In this document: positions 1 through 5,295 of the stretch, in pieces
Numbering within the stretch: position 1 is the stretch's first letter
Layout: every line of letters starts with the position of its first letter
Translations under genes and position numbers: made by a program
The notes under the pieces: model-generated
What the model was told of the DNA's origin: nothing
Databases searched by the model: none
The model's input: the letters and a program-made list of their open reading frames with translations, nothing else
Assembly: GCA_039029935.1 (NCBI GenBank)
Contig: JBCCFC010000545.1
Location: forward strand, 1-8,699
Direction: 5' to 3'
From: G039029935 sp039029935
GTDB lineage: Bacteria; Chloroflexota; Anaerolineae; Caldilineales; Caldilineaceae
Length of the DNA: 8,699 nt

Positions 1-1035
1 CTTCTTGATTCCGATATTCAATGGGAAAATACATTGTGGGAATGGGTATATAGCACAAGGGATAGAATTGGCGAGCATAAAAGTTATATTGGTGGAAATT
101 CAATCTCAATTATGGCTCTCATGGGAAAATCCTTTGATGGGATAGATTTAAGTAATACGACGCTATCACATGCGGACTTAGACGAAGCTATATTCTCGAA
201 TGCCAATTTATCAAAATCAGATTTAAGCTATAGTGCGCTCAACTCTGCGAAATTGCAATTTGCAAACCTATTAGATGCAGATTTAACATCTACCAAGCTG
301 GCATTTGCAGATCTTTCATCTGCAAAGTTTGTTGGAGCCAGCTTGAAGAATAGCAATATCTATAATGCAATTTTGAATGATACAGATTTTTCTAATGCTG
401 ACTTAGGTAAAAGCAATCTAACACGATCAACTTTAAATCAATCGACAAATTTCCAAAATGCCAATTTATATAGAGCAAAAATCTGGACAATTCAATGGAT
501 AGAAGAATCTTTATCAGGCGCAAGGCTAAGAACAAAAATTCTTCAGTCAGATTTGTTTAAAGGAGCAAATCTAGAATCAGTTCAATATGCAGAACCTGTT
601 CCAGAAAGAAAATCTTTCTTCTGCTTTACAGCAGGTACACAGGTTACAATGGCTAACGGTTGCTCAAGAAGTATTGAAAATATTCAATTAGGTGATGATG
701 TTTTGTCCTACTGCACCCGAACAAAAGAGTTTGTGACAAGTACAGTTCATAAACTGATTAGGGCTAATGTCAATAAGATTATCATCATCAATAAAAAACT
801 AACAACAACACCATCTGAGGCGTTCTATTCAGGCAATCAATGGGTTCTTGCTAAAGATTTGAAAATAGGCGATATATTAGTAGGTAGAGACGGCGCAGTC
901 AAAATAACAGCTATTGAAAATAAACAAAAATCTGAGAAAATATTTAATTTTAGCGTGCCACCATATCATTCGTTTTTTGCGGAGGGATTTTTAGTGCATA
1001 ACCATCCTACAAAAGTTTATCGTAGTGGCCTTTGA
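1..1035 (+). CDS. Pentapeptide-repeat protein with C-terminal Hint (intein-like) domain, 5'-partial
   Basis: The frame is open from base 1 with no upstream stop, so the gene is probably cut by the window edge; the first possible start inside is TTG at 34. Numbering from 34, residues about 34-163 are a run of A(D/N)Lxx-type pentapeptides (for example SHADL, SNANL, LDADL, SNADL), which fold as a right-handed beta-helix. A Hint domain spans residues 197-323 (bases 622-1002). It opens with CFTAGTQV and SIENIQLGDDV, has AKDLKIGD in the middle, and closes with YHSFF and LVHN. Hint domains catalyse self-cleavage or splicing in inteins, hedgehogs and polymorphic toxins. Two oddities: the usual TxxH is TPSE (E262 for His), and only 10 residues follow Asn323, so there is no real C-terminal cargo. 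The gene is AT-rich (about 36% G+C) and looks acquired. The domain calls are firm; the function is unknown. Confidence 0.85.
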   Translation, partial: LLDSDIQWENTLWEWVYSTRDRIGEHKSYIGGNSISIMALMGKSFDGIDLSNTTLSHADLDEAIFSNANLSKSDLSYSALNSAKLQFANLLDADLTSTKLAFADLSSAKFVGASLKNSNIYNAILNDTDFSNADLGKSNLTRSTLNQSTNFQNANLYRAKIWTIQWIEESLSGARLRTKILQSDLFKGANLESVQYAEPVPERKSFFCFTAGTQVTMANGCSRSIENIQLGDDVLSYCTRTKEFVTSTVHKLIRANVNKIIIINKKLTTTPSEAFYSGNQWVLAKDLKIGDILVGRDGAVKITAIENKQKSEKIFNFSVPPYHSFFAEGFLVHNHPTKVYRSGL

Positions 1036-1045
1036 ACCTGAAAAG

Positions 1046-1053
1046 TAAGGAGG
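1046..1053 (+). promoter_or_regulatory. Strong ribosome binding site of the xisI-like gene
   Basis: TAAGGAGG lies 7 nt before the ATG at 1061. It fixes the start of the XisI-family gene and shows that this gene can be translated independently of the Hint gene, which ends 25 nt upstream. Confidence 0.8.
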
Positions 1054-1060
1054 CGGTTGT

Positions 1061-1426
1061 ATGGATTCCCAGCTAGAGAAATATCGACAAATCATCAAGC
1101 AGATTTTGATGCGATACGCCGAACAAATATCAAACCACGGCACGATTGCGACACGCCCTGCCTTTGATGATGCGCGTAATGATTACCTGTTGCTTGACAT
1201 TGGATGGGATATCACGGGGCGGGTTTATTCGGTGTTTCTATACCTTTATATCCAGAGCAATAAGATTTGGATCGAGGTAGATGGCACGGAGGAAGGGGTT
1301 GCGCAGGATTTATTAGACGCCAATGTGTCCAACGATGATATTGTGCTTGGCCTCTACCGACCGCGGCTTCGTGAACAAGTCAGAAGTATGTGTATGAGAG
1401 ATGATATATTAAAAATGGAGGCTTAA
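1061..1426 (+). CDS. xisI: XisI-family protein (fdxN element excision controlling factor-like)
   Basis: This 121-residue protein has the length and motif order of the XisI family: an N-terminal helix with YRQIIKQIL, then LLDIGWD, then RVYSVFLYLYI, KIWIEVDGTE, and a C-terminal DIVLGLYRP. In Anabaena, XisH and XisI are accessory factors for excision of the fdxN element. Most homologues, in cyanobacteria and Chloroflexota, have no such element nearby, and their biochemical role is poorly known. XisI genes normally follow an XisH gene. Here the upstream neighbour is the Hint protein, so this copy is an orphan within what can be seen. The antitoxin-like gene starts 3 nt after its stop, with the Shine-Dalgarno GGAGG (1417-1421) inside the xisI coding end, so the two are probably co-transcribed and translationally coupled. 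Family assignment is confident; function is not. Confidence 0.88.
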   Translation: MDSQLEKYRQIIKQILMRYAEQISNHGTIATRPAFDDARNDYLLLDIGWDITGRVYSVFLYLYIQSNKIWIEVDGTEEGVAQDLLDANVSNDDIVLGLYRPRLREQVRSMCMRDDILKMEA

Positions 1427-1429
1427 TTA

Positions 1430-1876
1430 ATGTCTTTAGCAGTTCAAGCACCGATATCCGCACCTGTTGAAGAACAGGCTACGTTGATGTCATTACATCA
1501 GTTCTTGGAAAAAGAAAAAACGAGTGGTCCATTTCAATTGGTCACAGGGAATGGTCACGTCGCTATGATTCCAAAGTCAGTGTTTACGATTCTGGGATTG
1601 GTCACACAGCCCATGGTTGATGGTGATGCAGTTCATGTCACTGCTGTCCAACAAAAATTGACGATTCAACAGGCCGCTGACATGCTCGATGAATCTTATG
1701 ATGATGTCGTGCAGTTGATTGAAGAGGGGACGATTTTATCCATATCTACATCTACAGAACCCATGCTCGACCGAGAAGAAGTGATGACATATAAACATCA
1801 ACGCGATCAAAAAAGAGAAAAGGTATTGACGCGGCTAACGCAATTGAGTCAAGAATATGCTGGCTTTTATGAATAA
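1430..1876 (+). CDS. Antitoxin of PIN-domain toxin, excisionase/MerR-type HTH
   Basis: The protein has 148 residues. The middle (about 50-80) carries the VAMIPKSVF and DGDAVHVTAVQQK stretch typical of antitoxins paired with PIN toxins. An excisionase-like helix-turn-helix follows at about 83-115 (LTIQQAADMLDESYDDVVQL, then IEEGTI). The C-terminus is a charged helix (YKHQRDQKREK) ending LSQEYAGFYE, of the type that binds and neutralises the toxin. In this family the antitoxin binds the operon promoter and the cognate PIN RNase is encoded immediately downstream. Here only the toxin's first codons survive (1886-1951), so the antitoxin looks like a leftover, or it may act on another toxin. The usual residues after the recognition helix (often VGTHRR) are replaced by STSTEPM, so DNA binding may be weakened. 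The ATG at 1430 is preceded by GGAGG at 8-nt spacing. Confidence 0.82.
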   Translation: MSLAVQAPISAPVEEQATLMSLHQFLEKEKTSGPFQLVTGNGHVAMIPKSVFTILGLVTQPMVDGDAVHVTAVQQKLTIQQAADMLDESYDDVVQLIEEGTILSISTSTEPMLDREEVMTYKHQRDQKREKVLTRLTQLSQEYAGFYE

Positions 1877-1885
1877 GAGTACACG

Positions 1886-1951
1886 ATGAAACCACAAAGC
1901 CAACCGGAGAGTAAGTTGTGCGCTGTTCTTGATGCAAATGTACTGTATCCA
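1886..1951 (+). pseudogene. N-terminal remnant of a PIN-domain toxin (VapC-like)
   Basis: Starting 9 nt after the antitoxin stop, this short frame ends in CAVLDANVLYP. That is the first beta strand of PIN-domain RNases, including the first catalytic Asp (D16, counting from 1886). After the proline codon at 1949-1951 all similarity to a PIN domain stops; the sequence becomes the ribosome binding site and start of the uxuA-like gene. A normal PIN toxin would continue for another 100-170 residues with further acidic catalytic residues, and none are present in any frame before 1979. By chance the remnant is in frame with the downstream gene, so a 31-residue extension of that enzyme is formally possible. 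The position next to an antitoxin makes the identification likely despite its shortness. Confidence 0.68.
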
Positions 1952-1961
1952 TTTCAACAAC

Positions 1962-1968
1962 AAAGGAG
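1962..1968 (+). promoter_or_regulatory. Ribosome binding site that decides the uxuA-like start
   Basis: AAAGGAG lies 10 nt before the ATG at 1979-1981. It favours this start over the in-frame ATG at 1886, which has only a weak upstream AAGAG and reads through the PIN-toxin remnant. Confidence 0.75.
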
Positions 1969-1978
1969 ACTATTGATA

Positions 1979-3034
1979 ATGACAACCAATACCAATCAAA
2001 TTCCGATGCGCGCCGTGCCGGGATACGCGTCCAGCACAGAGGGCATCCAAATCGCCATCCAGACAAGGGCCGATGCAGCGGACGAGGAATTGCAGTTCTT
2101 TCAGCAGCTTGGTGTGGAGTGGGCGATGGTGGGGGTTAATGACCCAGAGCAACACTCGCTTGACTTTTACAAAAGCTTGGTCAAACGCTTTGGCGGCTAT
2201 GGGCTGAAAATTTACCGTATCGCCAATCGTAGCGTTCACAATGTACCCGAAATTACGCTTAACCTGCCTGGCCGGGATGAAAAAATTGAGGAGTTCAAAC
2301 AGTTTATCCGCAACATTGGTGAGGCGGGCATCATGTACAACACCTATGCACACATGGGCAATGGCATCTGGTCATCGGCACGTGGTGAAGGGCGCGGTGG
2401 GATGTCTGCGCGTCGATTGGACATCAACGATGCGGTTGGTCGCTGGGATAACGAGACCTATGCGGGTGCGTTGACGCATGGCCGTGAGTACACCGAAGAG
2501 GAACTGTGGGACAACTATGCCTATATGATTCGTCAAGTGGCACCTGTGGCAGAGGATGTGGGTGTGCGCATCGGCATCCACCCCGATGACCCACCAGTCT
2601 ATCCACTTGGTGGCATTCCTCGTTGTATGTTTGGCAACTTTGAAGGGTACAAAAAAGCGATGGAGATTGCCGACAGCCCCAACATTGGTGTCTGTCTCTG
2701 CGTGGGTTGCTGGCTAGAGGGCGGCGAAGTGGGGATGGGTGTGGGCGTGATCGATGCCATCAAGCACTTTGCTGCCAAGGATCAACTCTTCAAAGTGCAT
2801 TTCCGCAATGTTTCCAATCCAATGCCTGAGCCTTGGACCGAAACGCTGATTGACGAAGGCTATCAGGATATGCATCAAGTCATGCGCGCCCTGCGAGAGG
2901 TCAACTTTGATGGCTGCATCATCCCGGACCACATCCCAGAGATGCTTGGTGGTCATCGAGTTGGTGTCGCCTATTCGATAGCGTATATGCGGGCGTTGGT
3001 GCAGGCAGTGAATAATGAGTATGGTGGGTTGTAA
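1979..3034 (+). CDS. uxuA: Mannonate dehydratase-family protein (UxuA-like)
   Basis: The protein has 351 residues from the start chosen by its Shine-Dalgarno. Mannonate dehydratase converts D-mannonate to 2-keto-3-deoxygluconate in hexuronate (glucuronate) breakdown, in the cytoplasm with Mn2+ or Fe2+. The family's metal-site motifs are in order: IHPDDPP (H201), VCLCVG (C241 aligns with the metal-binding Cys), KVHFRNV (H274) and IPDH (D317, H318). A C-terminal YSIAYMRAL matches the family end. The stretch where classical UxuA has DWTRTDL reads YAHMGNGIW instead (about 123-131), so this is a divergent subgroup and its substrate may differ. No other hexuronate gene is in the window. It may be co-transcribed with the upstream accessory genes after loss of the PIN toxin. 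A tandem repeat begins at the base after its stop codon. Confidence 0.72.
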   Translation: MTTNTNQIPMRAVPGYASSTEGIQIAIQTRADAADEELQFFQQLGVEWAMVGVNDPEQHSLDFYKSLVKRFGGYGLKIYRIANRSVHNVPEITLNLPGRDEKIEEFKQFIRNIGEAGIMYNTYAHMGNGIWSSARGEGRGGMSARRLDINDAVGRWDNETYAGALTHGREYTEEELWDNYAYMIRQVAPVAEDVGVRIGIHPDDPPVYPLGGIPRCMFGNFEGYKKAMEIADSPNIGVCLCVGCWLEGGEVGMGVGVIDAIKHFAAKDQLFKVHFRNVSNPMPEPWTETLIDEGYQDMHQVMRALREVNFDGCIIPDHIPEMLGGHRVGVAYSIAYMRALVQAVNNEYGGL

Positions 3035-3106
3035 GCGTTGGAGCGTTGGAACGGGCAAGCGTTGGAGCGTTGGAGCGTTGGAACGGGCAAGCGTTGGAGT
3101 GGGAAA
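3035..3106 (+). repeat. 8-bp-period tandem repeat directly after the uxuA-like stop
   Basis: The 72 bases read as nine consecutive 8-mers: gcgttgga twice, acgggcaa, gcgttgga three times, acgggcaa, gcgttgga, then the degenerate gtgggaaa. Two copies of a 24-bp unit (gcgttgga, gcgttgga, acgggcaa) are visible at 3035-3058 and 3067-3090. The strand is G-rich with almost no C, so it cannot fold into a strong hairpin and is not an intrinsic terminator. It starts immediately after the TAA. Function is unknown. Confidence 0.9.
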
Positions 3107-3202
3107 ACGGGGGAGTGACGTGGGAACTATTTGTGTATGGTACGTTGTTATCTAATATAGCGGAATGACCGCATCTTCCCTAGATGAACAGTGTTTTGAT
3201 TG

Positions 3203-3231
3203 TTGACGTTAGACCGTAACGATATTATGAT
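3203..3231 (+). promoter_or_regulatory. Sigma70-like promoter for plsC-like gene, with a dyad in the spacer
   Basis: TTGACG (3203-3208) and TATGAT (3226-3231) are separated by exactly 17 bp, a near-consensus vegetative promoter. Transcription would begin near 3238, giving a leader of about 150 nt before the plsC-like start at 3389. A perfect dyad CGTTA-N5-TAACG (3207-3221) lies between the two boxes and could bind a repressor. The promoter position also argues against translation from the upstream in-frame start at 3200. Confidence 0.65.
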
Positions 3232-3261
3232 GAATTCACGGCTCGACATTCATCGCGAGAC

Positions 3262-3319
3262 CTTTGGGAGGTGGCAAAAAATTTTACATAACCAGAGTTT
3301 ATGTCGCCATCTCCCAAAG
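3262..3319 (+). promoter_or_regulatory. Structured leader: long hairpin in the plsC-like 5' UTR
   Basis: Arms ctttgggaggtggc (3262-3275) and gccatctcccaaag (3306-3319) pair over 14 bp with one G-U. Inside, acataa (3286-3291) and ttatgt (3299-3304) form a second 6-bp stem around a 7-nt loop. The A/T-rich 10 nt between the stems are bulged on one side only. No T-run follows on either strand, so it is not a simple terminator. It matches no riboswitch class I can recognise. It could be a cis-acting RNA element, an mRNA-stabilising structure, a protein-binding site or a small mobile repeat. Confidence 0.6.
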
Positions 3320-3376
3320 ATTGAGTTACACGGATCGAGTCTTGAAAATTACAGTTACCATAGACATCATTCGATG

Positions 3377-3382
3377 AAGGAG
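3377..3382 (+). promoter_or_regulatory. Ribosome binding site that decides the plsC-like start
   Basis: AAGGAG sits 6 nt before the ATG at 3389. The alternative in-frame start at 3200 would add 63 residues with no family similarity and would lie upstream of the predicted transcription start. Confidence 0.75.
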
Positions 3383-3388
3383 ACGCAG

Positions 3389-4144
3389 ATGTCCACAACA
3401 CCAAACATTTTCAAACAAATTTGGTCGTGGTTTTTGGTCATGGTGGGAAGGTTGATTAGCTGGGTATTGATGGATATCACCGTCATCGGGTTGGAGAACG
3501 CACCAACCAAAGGCCCATTGATTGTGACTGCCAATCACTTTAGTTGGTTTGATGCCCCGCTTTTGACAATGTATTTGCCTGTGAAACCTGCTTTTTTGAT
3601 CGCTATCGAGTCACAGCGATTTTTCTGGGTGCGATTGTTTACCAATGCCTTTAACGGTATTCCGATCTGGCGTGGACGTGCAGACCGCAAGGCTATGCGT
3701 CAAGCGTTGCAGACCCTCGATGATGGCAATGCTGTGGGCATCTTCCCTGAAGGCGGCATTGATCCACGCACAGCCAAAAAGCGCGAAGCGGGTGAACTCA
3801 TTGTCAATACGGGCTATGAGCATTTCTCGCGCTCAGATGGCGAACTGACACATCCAAAGCCAGGGACCATCTATCTGGCCGTCGAAAGCCAAGCGATGAT
3901 CTTGCCTGTTGCTTTGATTGGTACAGAAAATGTGCTAAACAACGCGTTTCGTTTTCGTCGTACCCCTGTGACCATCCAGATCGGTCCCGCCTTTGGTCCC
4001 TTGATCATAGAGTCCGAACTGAGCAATTCAGAACGCAAACAACGCATGAAGAAGTTGTCCGAAGAAGTGATGATGCGCATCGCTCGACTCTTCCCCTCTG
4101 AAAAGCGTGGTCCCTATCGCAATATGAACTTGGAAGCGTTTTAG
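3389..4144 (+). CDS. plsC: 1-acyl-sn-glycerol-3-phosphate acyltransferase (PlsC family)
   Basis: The 251-residue protein is of normal PlsC length. It has the HX4D catalytic motif in NHFSWFD (H50, D55), the glycerophosphate-binding region GIPIWRG (90-96), FPEGG (119-123, usually FPEGT) and the ILPVAL block (171-176). A hydrophobic N-terminal segment at about 11-30 suggests membrane association. The enzyme would acylate lysophosphatidic acid to phosphatidic acid at the cytoplasmic membrane, although other PlsC-like acyltransferases share these motifs. An insert of about 20 residues around 127-157 (charged, with HFSRSDGELTH) separates motifs III and IV. It has its own promoter and a structured leader, and it converges on the merR gene with 87 nt between stop codons. 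The FPEGG variant is probably tolerated, but it is a departure from the usual Thr. Confidence 0.85.
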   Translation: MSTTPNIFKQIWSWFLVMVGRLISWVLMDITVIGLENAPTKGPLIVTANHFSWFDAPLLTMYLPVKPAFLIAIESQRFFWVRLFTNAFNGIPIWRGRADRKAMRQALQTLDDGNAVGIFPEGGIDPRTAKKREAGELIVNTGYEHFSRSDGELTHPKPGTIYLAVESQAMILPVALIGTENVLNNAFRFRRTPVTIQIGPAFGPLIIESELSNSERKQRMKKLSEEVMMRIARLFPSEKRGPYRNMNLEAF

Positions 4145-4150
4145 TCACCA

Positions 4151-4232
4151 GTGAGTCAGTAGGTCAGTAGGTCGGTAATCAGTAATCTGCAACCGACCTA
4201 CCGATCTACCGAATACCGACCCACCGCCTCAC
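4151..4232. terminator. Fold-back 8-bp-period repeat between convergent genes, probable bidirectional terminator
   Basis: The left half repeats gtcagtag (4155-4162, 4163-4170), then gtcggtaa and tcagtaat. The right half repeats accgacct, accgatct, accgaat (one base short), accgaccc and accgcctc (4192-4230). The halves are roughly inverse complements. A perfect 10-bp stem pairs 4167-4176 with 4192-4201 around a 15-nt loop, and weaker pairing continues outward (for example CTC/GAG ends near 4151 and 4232). It fills the whole gap between the plsC-like and merR stop codons, where a two-way terminator is expected, although no long T-run is present. Confidence 0.6.
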
Positions 4233-5101
4233 TAACTCTTCACAACTGGAAACTGAATTTCCATCACCCCCATCGGATTATCGGGTCCCGTTGGTGTCTC
4301 CAAATAGTATTCGCGTGACGCTCCATTGAGTTGATAACCATTCTCTTCAATCCAACGATGAATGTCTACATGCATCTGCCCAACCGCACTAAAATCATCA
4401 AAACTACCACTGTACACGGCATAGGCCACAGTCGCCGCCGGAATTTCATGCACGGTTGATTCACCCAGTGTTAGCCCAACATAGTCGCTAGCAGACTTAC
4501 GCTTATTTTTTTGCTGAATTGTATAGGCCATCTCAACATCAATGCCATCCTCAATGCCCGGTTTCTCCTCATTGGGATAATACAACGCAAAGCTGATGCC
4601 ATCGGTGGGGATGTCATGCACCTCTATCAACGCCCGTGTTGCACCATGCAAGGCAATACACCGCTCACGCATCTGCGCCGGCGTCGGCACAACCTCGCGT
4701 GTACCCACGACTGTTTTCACATCTACTTGCTTTACAAACACTTCTGTTGTTGACATTTTTCCCTCTCTTTCAATCTGTGCCAAACGCATCTGTACTTGAT
4801 CAAGTTTTGCTGCCGCATTGCGCATCTCCTGCTCTAGCTGTGTCTGTCGCAGCGCAAACATGGCCTGCAACTCACCCAGCGTCAAGTCACTGTTGATCAT
4901 CTGACCCACCTGCTCCAACGGAAAGCCCAGTTCCTTCAACGCCAAAATGCGGTTGAGCCTTGGTAACTGTGCCATCTCATAGTATCGATAACTGGTCCAC
5001 TGATCCACCTTGACAGGCTTAAATAGGTCGATTTCGTCATAATGCCGCAGCATCTTGATGGAAACTTTGGTCAAGCGCGCAAACTCGCCAATCTTGAACA
5101 T
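4232..5101 (-). CDS. MerR-family transcriptional regulator with GyrI-like effector domain (BmrR type)
   Basis: The protein has 289 residues. A MerR winged HTH covers residues 1-70 (FKIGEFARLTKVSIKMLRHYDE, shown here only to its ends FKIGEF and LRHYDE; wing with SYRYY at 37-41; ALKELGFPLEQV at 54-65). A dimerising coiled coil runs over about 78-113 and a GyrI/AraC-type effector-binding domain over about 117-289, ending GVMEIQFPV. Such proteins sense small hydrophobic or cationic drugs and activate promoters by untwisting a long spacer. AAAGGAG (5108-5114 on the minus strand) lies 6 nt before the ATG. A promoter with a 19-bp spacer and a dyad lies about 70 nt upstream, so autoregulation is likely. 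No efflux pump or other obvious target gene is adjacent. The ligand is unknown. Confidence 0.88.
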   Translation of the reverse strand: MFKIGEFARLTKVSIKMLRHYDEIDLFKPVKVDQWTSYRYYEMAQLPRLNRILALKELGFPLEQVGQMINSDLTLGELQAMFALRQTQLEQEMRNAAAKLDQVQMRLAQIEREGKMSTTEVFVKQVDVKTVVGTREVVPTPAQMRERCIALHGATRALIEVHDIPTDGISFALYYPNEEKPGIEDGIDVEMAYTIQQKNKRKSASDYVGLTLGESTVHEIPAATVAYAVYSGSFDDFSAVGQMHVDIHRWIEENGYQLNGASREYYLETPTGPDNPMGVMEIQFPVVKS

Positions 5102-5169
5102 ATCCGACTCCTTTCAGCCATTTTCATCTGTCCTCATGGGCAAGTCTATAGTATGCTCAACCCACGTTC

Positions 5170-5295
5170 TCAGTGTACAGCCTCCCATCGTGGGAGAGTC
5201 AACCCCCCAATTTTGAAATTGACTCGTTCTATACGTAAATTGCGTCTGCGTTGTTCAAGTCGTTCTTTGACATTTTGTAAGTCTTCTTGGTTCAT
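5170..5295 (-). CDS. Small ORF (41 aa), hypothetical, overlaps the merR promoter
   Basis: This ATG-initiated frame encodes a basic 41-residue peptide: a charged helix-like N-terminus (EDLQNVKERLEQRRR) followed by IERVNFKIGG and LPRWEAVH. The amino-acid mix looks protein-like rather than random, but the ribosome binding site is weak (AGAG next to the start) and the length is too short to be sure. Its last third coincides with the MerR-type operator dyad, so at most one of the two readings may be under selection. It could be a small protein, a fragment of a lost gene, or chance. I recognise no family. Confidence 0.25.
   Translation of the reverse strand: MNQEDLQNVKERLEQRRRNLRIERVNFKIGGLTLPRWEAVH
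5172..5202 (-). promoter_or_regulatory. MerR-type promoter/operator upstream of merR
   Basis: On the minus strand, TTGACT (5202-5197) and TACACT (5177-5172) are separated by 19 bp, the overlong spacer that MerR-family activators act on. Inside the spacer is the perfect dyad CTCCCA-CGA-TGGGAG (5182-5196). Transcription would begin near 5165 and run into merR at 5101. A second palindrome, CAATTT-TG-AAATTG (5208-5221), lies just upstream of the -35 box. Confidence 0.65.

Noticed and set aside
622..1035. Self-splicing intein interrupting a host protein
   Set aside because: There is no homing endonuclease, no C-extein long enough to be a protein part, and the residue after the terminal Asn is His rather than Cys, Ser or Thr.
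1061..1876. Site-specific excision element (fdxN-like) based on the XisI and excisionase-like genes
   Set aside because: No recombinase or XisH is present, no flanking direct repeats were seen, and the HTH protein matches PIN antitoxins rather than phage excisionases.
1752..2353. Two overlapping minus-strand open frames (1752-2066 and 1970-2353)
   Set aside because: They are antisense to the antitoxin, PIN remnant and uxuA-like gene and show no family features, so they look like shadows of the plus-strand genes.
3035..3106. CRISPR array
   Set aside because: Repeat units are 8 bp with no unique spacers of constant length.
3262..3319. Intrinsic terminator or T-box riboswitch
   Set aside because: No T-run follows the hairpin on either strand, and the conserved T-box antiterminator sequence is absent. 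It also sits after a promoter and before a start codon.
3200..3388. Upstream start for the plsC-like gene at 3200
   Set aside because: The added 63 residues match nothing in the family, the region contains the promoter and leader hairpin, and the good ribosome binding site is at 3377.
5158..5194. Hairpin cccacg / cgtggg (5161-5166 with 5189-5194)
   Set aside because: One arm overlaps the MerR-type dyad and it offers only 6 bp over a 22-nt loop, so the promoter dyad explains the region better.
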